64,000 nt of DNA from Tricholoma matsutake (lineage: Eukaryota > Basidiomycota > Agaricomycetes > Agaricales > Tricholomataceae): assembly GCA_026075535.2 (NCBI GenBank), contig AP026541.1:1612001-1676000 (forward strand), written 5' to 3'. The notes below the pieces were generated by a model. The model searched no databases. It was not told the origin of the DNA and saw only the letters and a program-made list of their open reading frames with translations. Made by a program: the position numbers and the translations under genes. The stretch's first letter is position 1. Each line of letters starts with the position of its first letter. Shown here piece after piece: positions 55,200 through 64,000 of this stretch.

Positions 55200-56593
55200 A
55201 TTTAGACTAGCGCTTTAAAGTCTGGTTCAGTCTGGTTTTTCGCCCTTGCAAGCCAAGCCCGTGGACCAAACCGGTTTTACATTTTTCATAATACTACAAA
55301 ACTGTGACCAAAACTGTGATAAACCATTTATCAGCGGTTCGACCATGGTTTATGAACCAGTTCTGACCAGTGATAAACCGGACCCAGTCCTAACCAGTGC
55401 AGCACTGGTCAGGACCAGTTATGGGACCAGTGCTACCTACTAACTACATCATAACATCTGTATTGTATGTATGTAGTTAAGAAAGAATAAAAATTATCCA
55501 CCCCACGAAGCTCGTGGGGCTGGGTGTAGGTGATGGTAGTCGTCCATCATCCATTCGTTATCCCAGTAATCGTTGGTCGTCCCCCATGGTTGTTGTTGGT
55601 CATCCCCTGTCGATCGTCGTCGTCCCCCCCCAGCTTGCACCTGCAATCCATCCCACGAGCAGTGGCTCGTGGGTCTGGGGATGGGTGCTGGCCATTCAGT
55701 GTGTGGTGCCATTTGGTGTTATCGTCGGGCCTTGGTGCTTGTCAATGTTGTCATCGTATGGCCCTGGTGATCCCCAGTGTCATCAGAGGCTGATTAGCAC
55801 CTGTGATCCACCCTGCGAGCAGTTGCTCACAGGCATGGGGGCGGGTGCTGGGTCATCCATCATGGGAATCCAGTGGTGCTGGTAGGCCATGTTGTTGTTG
55901 TTGTCAATTGCATGCACTCACGATCCATCCTATGAGCAGTGGCTTGCAGGCATGGGGTGGGTGTGTTGTTGGTTCTGGGTGTTCATAGGTGTTGGGGGGG
56001 GTTAGTGACGTGGCGCAGGTGGAGCGGTCTGGTGTTGCTTACCAGGTGCATACTGCAATATTGCTCGATACTAGTTCGGAACTCATCGACAATGTTCCAG
56101 GTGTATGTCCTGAGCTGTACAAAGGTCGGGGGAATTGTATTATGGCGGCCGAAGGCATACAAAGAATTTCGAGGTGTTGTGAAGAATTTCAAAGCATTCT
56201 CGTGACTTTGTAGAGGTTCGTAGAGCTTTGGAGGGGTTCATATGGGCTCATAGAGCTTCGACAACAATTGTAGATGTGTTTTCTGAGCTTGAATGACAAG
56301 GTGGTGGAGGTGAGACAAGGGAGGGAGGGAACATCATCGAGGGTGGTGGTGGTAGGATCAGTGTGTGTGAGAAAATAATGCAAACAATCACCTACCTTGG
56401 CAACCAGCAACATGATCTGGAACTGCAGTTCCAATCGGTGTTAACTGGTTTTGGACGGTCTAGAGCCATCACACGATCTGCCAAAACTGCAACTGCAAGG
56501 TCTCGAACATTTGAAAACCGTAACTGAAAGTTCAGTCCAGTTTGCGGTTATTTTGCGGTCCTATGCACTGGACCTTAAAGTGCTAATTTAGAC
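55200..56593. mobile_element. non-autonomous hAT element with 8-bp target duplication
   Basis: 55208-56585 (1378 bp) has inverted ends TAGCGCTTTAAAGTCTGG and TAGCACTTTAAGGTCCAG, flanked by perfect ATTTAGAC (55200-55207, 56586-56593), the 8-bp duplication diagnostic of hAT. Both subterminal regions are packed with GGTC/ACCAGT/AACTGG repeats. The interior carries four B palindromes (about 55499, 55647, 55808, 55926) and no transposase. Confidence 0.92.
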
Positions 56594-56960
56594 TCCATTT
56601 TAGTAGTAATGATGGACACCAATGTGACATGACCCACATATGCCACACCACTGGCCCCCAGCCTCATGAGCGACTGCTCGTGGGGTGGATCGCAGGTGGA
56701 ACAATGATGACAATGACTGAGGGGGATGGGGGTGCCACCACCACCACCACCACCACCACCACCACCACCACTGCTGCAAGCCCCTGCTCACCGAGTGGAT
56801 GGGCAAGGGTGAGGGGACAAGGAGGGGAGGGGAGGGGGAAAGGGAGGGCACAATGCATGGTGAGGGGATGACAGGGCAATATCCACCACCACCACCACCA
56901 CCACCACTGCAGGGACAATGACGACACAGACAACAAACCAAAACAACAACATCAATGCGA
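56594..56960. repeat. ACC triplet tracts and B palindromes
   Basis: (ACC)n at 56732-56770 and 56883-56910 with B palindromes at about 56659-56690 and 56770-56797. ORFs here are triplet artefacts. Confidence 0.6.
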
Positions 56961-56987
56961 CGAGAAGGGAAGCTGAACGAAAAAAAG

Positions 56988-57370
56988 GCCCAAGAGACAT
57001 CATTGATGTCTCTTGGGCCAGGTATTTTTTTCTTTTTTCTTTTTTATGAACAAACTTTTTTAGATACCAATTTGAACTATAGACAATGAGAGGGGACAAG
57101 GAAGATAACAAGAGGGGGGGAGCTGATGAGCACCACCTGCCTCCAGCCTCACGAGCAACTGCTCATGGGGTGGATGGTGGGTGGAACAACAATGAGAAGA
57201 TGGCCAAAAAATGATGACAGGATGCCCATGGCACCACACCCCTCTGCTATGAGCAACTGCTTGTAGGGAGGAAGGGGGTGCATACAGACCAATGGGGGAC
57301 AAGAGGGGGACAAGAGGGGGCCACAAGAGAGGGCCAACGATGAACGCACCCACCCCATGCCTACGAGCAT
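56988..57370 (+). repeat. hairpin-intron-hairpin unit 6 with three B palindromes
   Basis: Palindrome A 56988-57020 (GGCCCAAGAGACATCATTGA...), intron-like 57023-57063 (GTATTT...TTTTTTAG, 41 nt), B palindromes at about 57142-57172, 57240-57268 and 57354-57385. Confidence 0.7.
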
Positions 57371-57459
57371 CTGCTCATAGGGTGGTTTGTGGGTGCAGCC
57401 CCTGCCATCTCACATGCTAGCGAGATGGTGGGATATTTTATTTTATTCTATACTCTACT

Positions 57460-57540
57460 GCCCCCCTCTTCAGCAGGGGGGCAACTTTTTTTGTATTTAA
57501 TACTACCAATAAAATGTCCCCCATTGTGGGGGCATCCTTG
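57460..57540. repeat. two GC-rich palindromes at the end of the hairpin cluster
   Basis: GCCCCCCTCTTCAGCAGGGG (57461-57484) and GTCCCCCATTGTGGGGGC (57517-57534), in AT-rich spacers as at 49.5 kb. Confidence 0.6.
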
Positions 57541-57605
57541 TTTTTTTTTGATGTTGAAAATATTTTAAATAGTTAATAAATAACATAAAGTGTTTGTTTA
57601 TCATT

Positions 57606-57845
57606 GTCTGTATGGCAGAGTGGTTAATTTGCTGGGTGATAACATTGTTGTGACATTGAGGTTGAGAGTTCGAGGCTGCTCTTAGTACAAAACCTTTGTG
57701 CAGCTGTGGCCTTGAAAATTGCAAGTTGACAATTAATTACCTGGAATCTGTCTGTGCGAAATCTGTGTAGAGTCTGAGCTAGTCTGTGCAGACTCCTAGC
57801 TAGTCTGTGTGGAGTCCATGTGGAGTGCACAAGGACATGTGGGAT
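57606..57845 (+). mobile_element. tRNA-headed SINE, copy 4 (3' truncated)
   Basis: A box TGGCAGAGTGGTTAATT at 57613-57629, B box GAGAGTTCGAGGC at 57664-57676, then body units TAGTCTGTGCAGACTCC and GTGTGGAGTCC at 57735-57840. The G tract is absent. Confidence 0.65.
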
Positions 57846-60260
57846 CAATCACAAACCATCTAAACATATAGAATAAAGTGTAATGAGGATACTTCTATGA
57901 GCAGATTTCCCTATTTGAAAAATTTGGGTTAGGTACCTCAAAAATTTGGCCACCCTCTGAGAAATTAGTAAAATCATGAGAAATAGTGCAATTAACTCAT
58001 TTTGGTTAGCTGCATCTAATCCTGTGATAAAATTGAGGTTACATCAAATTGATCACCCATAATAAAATGAAAAAAACTTCACCAAAAAGGGGAACACCAA
58101 GTAACCTATGGAATCAATTTTTTCCATCTTCCTAGGTTTGTCATTGCTTCTGGAAGTGCCTAGATATTTGTCAAGGGATTATAAAGGAGTAAGATAACCT
58201 GTCATAACTGTTGCATGCTTTAAAATAATCACATGACATTGATGCAATACAATATGTATGTAGCTGAGTAGTTGAAAGTCCAAACTTCAGAAGTGTGTAG
58301 TAACATAGGTGACCACAGTTGGACTAATAATAAATACACTTTGTGGGTAGCCAAACCACTGGCAAGGGGAGACAACATGATGTAACAACACATACATTGA
58401 GTTGGAAATAAGCTAAAAATAGCTGAATGAAAAGAAAGACTCTTGATGAGGGCAGCAGAAAACAGGTAAAGCACAAATGTAGAAAGAACAATAAACAATC
58501 ATAGCAGTACATATTTGAGGCATCAATGAGAGATCAGAGAATAATCATTAAATAGCAGGATGTGAGAATTTGATGGCATTCAGGTGGCTCAGCATTCAAT
58601 ATTCAGGTGTTGGTAGCCTTGCCATTCCAACAGTGCATTGTTCATGCAGTGATTGTACTCAACATGTATAAGATAGAAACCTAAAAATAGCAGGCCATGG
58701 CTAACAAATTTCACCAGCTACACAATAAACACTGCAATATTAATTTACAAGGGTTACATTCCATTATTTTGAGCATAGGACAACTTCAAAACATTTTCAT
58801 GTAATTATGACAGGCTGTTGAACTTGAAACCAAGCTTCAAGTTGAATGTTGATCTCACTGTTCATGGAAGGAACCAATTCTGTGACTCAAAAAGCTGCCA
58901 AAAGGAGTGATTACATAAACAGGGTTCCATCAATTACACATTGATCAAGTTAGGGATTCAACTATTTTTGCTATTCAAATCCCTTAAAAGGGGTGCAAAA
59001 TGTTGCGAAATTTTATTTAAAAAATTTGGCCGCCCTATGGTGCCAATCACTTACACACCACTACATATGTACAACTGCCAATTTGGGTGGCCCCCTGCCC
59101 CCCCCCAAAAAAACTGTAACTTTAAAACTTAAAGGAGAATATGCTGAAAGCACGGGAATCTGTACAGTTGTGAACAATCTGGTGATGGAAGCATCAGATG
59201 TTTCAGTGGATGGATGCTTACAGAGCAGGTATGGGAATGACAGATGCCCAGAAACAGGTGAAGAAATTTAGTTCCACAAAGTACAAGTCACATCGGCATG
59301 TTCCTGAGATGGTGGCTTGTACTTTTGACCAGTAATAATTGGATTTTGTGGTTCACACCATAGTTCATTGCAAAACCATCATATCTCTTCCAGTTTATGT
59401 CATATCAGGATTCTGTCAATACAACCTCTTCAAAACACATATAAGAGTGTTTATACAAGAGGAATAAGAACTACCCTTTTTTTTGCAAGTTGTAGAGGCA
59501 GAAATGTAACCACCTGCCAAATTCAAGTCTGCTCAAGAAATTTTCTCACTCAGTTTTGAAGCTAATAAGAAATCCTTAATAAAATATCTTTTTATCACTA
59601 AAAGGAGTGTTTCTACAAGATGAATAAGAGAATGGCTGTTTTTTGGAGGACCAGAAAAGTTTGTACAAAGGTAGCAAGCAGTGTGTAAGTGATGGGCAAC
59701 ATAAAATGTCATGGGAAAAACTTTGGGAATAGGTTTTTTGACCAGCTGGATCTGAATGTGAAGTCAATTTGTCCCAGAAAAATCCTGATCACAAGATATC
59801 AAAAATGCCATGTTTACTTGTCCACAACTATACATTAAATAACATGTTGTGCTTAGGTTATGAACATAGGCACATCTTTTAACACATTTTTAGAAAGGAC
59901 CAGACATTATCTACATATTAAAAAACATGTTGTTTGTGTGGTGTCAAACTCAGTGGCAATTGCCCTGCAGCATTGCGTAAACATTTTTTTTGCGTGGCAA
60001 TTGCTGCAATGTTAGCAAAGGCAAGCACATGCAAGCATTGATGTCTCGCATAAGTATCAGCAAACACCACAACATTGGTGCAAACATATTCCCATGCATC
60101 CCCAAGTTGAGGGATAAACCTCATTCTCAATACTGAGAACTCAAAAAACAGGCTCACTCAGAAAACTTTGGACACAATGCAATTTTTGACCTTCTCAAGC
60201 ATTTTTACTATAACAGAAGTCAAATTGCGTCTGTTGGATTATATAATCTGTCACTGCTTA
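57846..60260. other. no intact gene; Tc1-type ends near 59163 and 59830
   Basis: TA then CAGTTGTGAACAATCTGG at 59165 and an inverted GTCCACAACTA at 59820-59830 could bound a small element related to 34815 and 54034. A minus-strand ORF at 59918-60157 has protein-like sequence (IPQLGDAWEYVCTNVVVFAD) but no recognised family. Confidence 0.35.
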
Positions 60261-60379
60261 CAGCAGTTCCCGAAAGTAATGAGATTACAAAATCTTTTTT
60301 TTTGTAAATCCCAAAAAGGAAAACAGTGAATTTTCAATTCCCACTGTCTGAACACAATCATGGTCAACCATTGAATCAG

Positions 60380-61497
60380 CTCTGATCTCAAAGAATGTGC
60401 TCTACAACTTTGGGAACTTGGTTGGGACAAGACATGGTTCCTGAAAGCCTCTGTGTATCTTGTGCCAGTGTCTACCGATGGAGGAAAATCTTTTTGGAAC
60501 ACAATTCAGTCAACAAGCCTCATTCTCCACTCATCGGATGCTGCTGCCTCATCATCCATGCTGTAATGACTGCAATCAAACAGGTTTACCATAATGAAGC
60601 TGATGTCTATCTCGATGAACTCATCTGGTGGCTCGCTATTCAACATGATATCATCATCTCACATTCTGCATTACAACGTAACCTTGCAGATGTAGGCCTC
60701 ACACATAAGCTAAGATTGCAGCAGAATGCCATGAAGAACTTCGAGCTGATTTCATTGCAACTGTTAGGGAACATTCTGCTGGGCAGGGTGATGAATTCTT
60801 GTTCCTTGATGAGATGAGTAAGAATGACCACAATGTTGCACGATGCTATGGCCAATCCATGCAAGGAGAGCGAGCAGATTTCATCAACAACTTTGTCCGA
60901 GGTGACAGATACTCACTTCTTGCCAGCATCATGACTGATGGATATGTTGCATGTTGGGCTGTGCTGGGTTCATTTGACTCAGTGGAGTTCTATGATTTCA
61001 TAGCCAAGCAAGTTGTATGTGCATATCCTACTATGTCTCAAGTCCTATTGACAGTATACTGGCATTTTTCTAGATCCTGGAAATGAACGCATACCCTGGG
61101 AATCATAGCATACTTGTCCTTGACAACTGCAGGATCCATCACAATGTTGCACTGGTTGATCTTGTCAATGCTGCTGGTAATGATCCACAATTGATGGTTG
61201 CATCTCGAAGCTGACAATAATTACATGATCAGGTTGTCTTCTTCTGTATCTACCGCCATATTCCCCTGACCTGAACCCCATTGAAGAGTCATTCAGTACC
61301 TGTATGGTTGTTTATTTTTCTGTCTGATCATTCGCTCACTATCATCATATGTAGTAAAAGCTTTCTTATGACGACATGGCTATGAATTTCGAGAGAATGA
61401 CAATCCTGAAGGTGCTCTAATGGAGGCATGTGGCTGCATAACAGGGGAGATGGCAAAGGTGTGGTTCAGGCATGCTGGTTACATGTGGAACAGATAA
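60380..61497 (+). pseudogene. transposase (DD34E), four exons, lightly damaged
   Basis: N-terminal DNA-binding region with LKECALQLWELGWD, CVSCASVYRWRKIFLEHNSV and NEADVYLDELIWWLAIQHDI; catalytic FLFLDEMSKNDHNVA (first Asp, 60808), NHSILVLDNCRIHHNVALVD (second Asp, 61120) and YLPPYSPDLNPIEESFS (Glu, 61283), spacing 34 residues after splicing. Introns 61015-61073, 61177-61232 and 61302-61354 restore one frame with normal GT-AG sites. Lesions: small frameshifts near 60430 and 60710 and a CGA-to-TGA in FLxRHGYEF near 61367. The stop is at 61495-61497. Confidence 0.9.
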
Positions 61498-61563
61498 CAC
61501 AAAGGGAAGAGTCAGAATGTAGAAGCTTGTATCAGACAAGAAAATTGAATGAGAAACACAATG

Positions 61564-63224
61564 CTAGAGCAAGCTTGGGGCCCACATACCGCTCTTCAAG
61601 TCAACAATGAATTGTTTATGCTTTTGTAAAAAGTCATCCCAAGAGAGCCAAGAAAACCCTGCATGTCCATGCCAATCTTTGTGCTCAAGTTGAGTAACAC
61701 GGCGGTCACCTGGAAGGAATTTCAGTTTGATCAATCCAGCCTTATCATCGTCATCAATCTCATAAGCTTCACAGAATTGATCCAGCAATACAGGGCATGG
61801 TAAGGTCATCTTGAGTGGAGACAATGGTACAGAGCCAGGATTATCAAGCAATGTGGATGGAGTTTGAGGACGTGGCACATGTGGAAATACAATGTGAGAA
61901 TCATTGGCTGAATGTTGAGCAGGTGGTGGTGATGCATGAAAGGGGGATATCCATAGTATGGTCCAGGTATATAGGGAGGGTAGCCATGGAAAGGTAGAGC
62001 ATGAGGCAGTTGAAAAGTGGCAAGACCATTACCGATGGTTGGAACAGGTCCGTTCGATGGGGTAGGCGCAGGCACTCTAAGCTGTTGTGATTCAGAGAAG
62101 TGAACACTCGTAGGAGGCTCACTAAGAGTGGCAGTGTTTTGCACCTAAAAATGCTCAGGCCCAATTTCCCATCATAAAATGCATATATGTGCATCAAATG
62201 TACCGCCCAGACCTGCAACCTGATGTTGTTCAGTTCCCAGCACCTTCCATCATTGGCTGCATATACATGCTTCATCAGAAAGCGAGGGTCTGCCCCAATC
62301 AGATACTTCAAGCATAGCTGCTCAATCAGCAGTGCATTTGTGCGGTTCAGACAGTCCTAATGCATCATACAATAATGCGTGATAAACACATACATTTTGT
62401 TCACGTATCAAAGATCCGCTTGGTCCTTGTGCAAATTCTTCCATCTCGGCGTTGAAGCCACCCCCAACAGTATCTCCTGGCTGTAATGATGCAAGTAACA
62501 ATACTTCTCAAGACCTTTGGTGAGTACTGACCTGCAGTGCGACTCATAGCAAAGGCAGCAAAGTGAGAGTGATTGTTGTGTCCTTGTTCTTGGCCAGAAG
62601 CTCACTGAGTTTTGTAGTCATTGCACAAAATCCTGAAGGGTTGCCAAGCGGCTTCTGCTTGTCATTTGCAGGAACATTGAGTTTCCAGAAGAGTTTGAGC
62701 TGATTGATTGATTGTATGCCTGCCATGGGCTGGGTGGTCTTTGCAAGCGCAGTAAGAAAATCATTGTGTGTTGATTCAAGCATGAAAAAGAAAGGGCTGC
62801 ATGCATCAATGGTCAGCTTGAGTTTTGGGGTTTGTGCAGGGGTTTTGACATTGATATAAGCCATAATCTCAGTAGTCCAGGCTTTCTTGGTGGGTCAATT
62901 GAGAGAGGAATCACCATCAGAGTCTGAGGTGTTGCCTACTAGAAGATCAAGTTCATCACCATCACCACGATCCAAATCATGGGATGTCCTGGTGGCCTTG
63001 ACCTTGGAAGCTGCAGCTTTCTTCCCTGCCTTACGCTTGTTCCTTTGTTCCCACTCCTTCCGTCGTTTTGCTTCCAGTTGCAGCTTCGAGCGGAACCACT
63101 TCATTACTGGCAGAATGATCAGATATGCCTTGAAAATGGATCGATACATCTCACAAGTGGGGTTTTCTGCTATTATATCCATCATGTCGCATTCCAGGGC
63201 TTCAGTAATGTTGTTGTCCAACAT
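61564..63224 (-). pseudogene. transposon passenger protein of unknown function
   Basis: Minus strand from the ATG at 63224. Exon 1 has FKAYLIILPVMKWFRSKLQL, a Lys/Arg-rich likely coiled coil (EAKRRKEWEQRNKRKAGKKA), an Asp-rich stretch, a TGA at about 62897, then the same frame through KLKLTIDACSPFFFMLEST and SINQLKLFWKLNVPANDKQ. Candidate introns near 62483-62533, 62344-62380 and 62144-62205 lead to LIEQLCLKYLIGADPRFLMK, a Pro/His/Tyr-rich segment, a frameshift near 61930 and DQFCEAYEIDDDDKAGLIKL plus FLPGDRRVTQLEHKDW. I recognise no enzyme motif. Its place between the inverted ends, opposite the transposase, suggests an accessory role. Confidence 0.65.
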
Positions 63225-63351
63225 TAGTTGGACGGACGGACGAGGTTATCGTTGGAAGGGAGAGATTCAAATGATCTGATTGATAGATTTCCTTTTTGGG
63301 ATTACAAAAAAAAAAGATTTCATAATCTCATTACTTTCGGGAACCGCTGTA

Positions 63352-64000
63352 ATCAGTACTTAACAGACCATAGTTTGCACACACACACACTAAAATCTAT
63401 AATAAAGGGAGGATGGTCAGGTGACAGGCCACATTTGGGGTCGTGGGACTTTTTTGGCAGACTGGGAATTTCTGTTTTCCATGGGAGTTTTTTGGGGGAT
63501 GGGAATCTCGAGGTTGTGGGAACTTTCCACTGTATTATGTCAGCATCATTCCCAGCGCATCACCTGGCTGCAAACATTTTTTCTTGCCTACACACTCACT
63601 TTTTCTTGGGCTCTTTTCCAGTGGGGGTGTTGTTGCATTCTTGGGAAAATCAGTAGTTCAAGGTGAAGCTCTGTGAAGTCCTACCTCCCTGGCTTCTCTT
63701 TTTTCAACAAAAGGAGTGTCTGCCAGTTGCTTTTTTGGACTTCTCTCAGGGCACAGCATGCAGGGAGATTGGGCTGGCAGGTTTACAGTTGCCTCCCCTT
63801 CCATTTTTGGAAGTCGCTCCACTTTCAACTGCCACTGTTAGCACTGATTTCACTGCTTCTTCCAAGGATCTCCCATCTCTGCTGCTGTAAAAGTGGTCCC
63901 CCCTCCTTTTACCTTTTTGTGGACTGTTGATTCTGCTGGGTGCTATCATGTATGTAGATATACATATGACCTTTTGTTTTTTTTTTGTCTCACTTCCGAC
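63352..64000. other. no supported gene
   Basis: A short CA repeat at 63377-63389 and T-rich DNA. Overlapping ORFs on both strands (63421-63930) are unrecognised. Confidence 0.4.

Larger units (their letters stand above)
60261..63349. mobile_element. two-gene Tc1/mariner-like transposon with 63-bp inverted ends, 3089 bp
   Basis: Ends begin CAGCAGTTCCCGAAAGTAAT (left) and, inverted, CAGCGGTTCCCGAAAGTAAT (right); similarity extends about 63 bp (60261-60323, 63287-63349). A TA borders each end (60259-60260, 63350-63351). Inside are a DD34E transposase on plus and a second, convergent gene on minus of similar size. Both are multi-exon and lightly damaged. Confidence 0.92.

Noticed and set aside
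56629..56936. Poly-Thr, poly-Trp and poly-Val ORFs
   Set aside because: They are translations of an (ACC)n tract on both strands.
49440..57540. A CRISPR array
   Set aside because: Repeats are palindromic but irregularly spaced, in both orientations and in a eukaryotic genome with spliced genes.
57606..57700. A functional tRNA gene
   Set aside because: A and B boxes are present, but I see no paired acceptor stem, and the segment continues into SINE body sequence like three other copies.

Overview
The window looks like nuclear DNA of a filamentous basidiomycete, probably an agaricomycete with a large transposon-rich genome. Host genes have several 51-76 bp introns with CTRAY branch points. 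Almost all the rest is transposable-element (TE) DNA: chromodomain Ty3/gypsy, Ty1/copia, a zinc-knuckle/endonuclease/RT/RNase H LINE, a Helitron, Tc1/mariner (DD34E), hAT and unclassified families. A Tricholoma-like genome would fit, but the genus is only a guess.

Host genes sit in two GC-richer islands. Island 1 (about 13.85-18.5 kb) has a complete six-exon long-chain acyl-CoA synthetase (+; 693 aa) and, tail to tail with it, a complete seven-exon Gfo/Idh/MocA oxidoreductase (-; 400 aa). Both predicted coding sequences are divisible by three only if each contains one GC-AG intron. Island 2 (about 29-31.3 kb) has one uncharacterised nuclear-looking protein (-; 284 aa) and a doubtful small ORF.

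Layout: 0-1.6 kb gypsy pol end plus LTR; 1.9-12.57 kb LINE remnant whose ORF1 halves are separated by a MITE, a Tc1 element and a Helitron piece; 12.6-19.98 kb host island 1 with flanks; 19.99-25.67 kb complete copia element (GTATA target duplication); 26.26-27.5 kb rearranged gypsy remnant with a nested solo LTR, fused to a transposase fragment; 28.6-31.3 kb host island 2; 32.46-34.11 kb second gypsy with LTR; 35.05-39.15 kb one large decayed transposon protein; 39.6-44.2 kb hAT-like ends and transposon-associated ORFs; 45.1 kb solo LTR; 45.7-48.85 kb hAT transposase; 49-57.85 kb a cluster of tRNA-headed SINEs and hairpin/intron modules, including a non-autonomous hAT with an 8-bp target duplication; 60.26-63.35 kb Tc1/mariner-like transposon with a transposase and a convergent passenger gene.

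Most interesting: (1) six copies of one architecture in 42.6-57.2 kb, made of a GCCCAA(G/A)(A/T)GAC palindrome, a consensus-looking short intron, then one or more GAGCANNTGCTC palindromes, plus about 13 further copies of the second palindrome; (2) a four-copy SINE family with a tRNA-like A/B-box head and a body of degenerate CGGACTC units; (3) the two-gene transposon at 60-63 kb; (4) a hairpin at the predicted transcription start shared by copia and gypsy LTRs; (5) widespread CpG decay and CGA-to-TGA nonsense changes in repeats. Nearly all TE genes are broken; the window mainly records successive insertions and mutational silencing.
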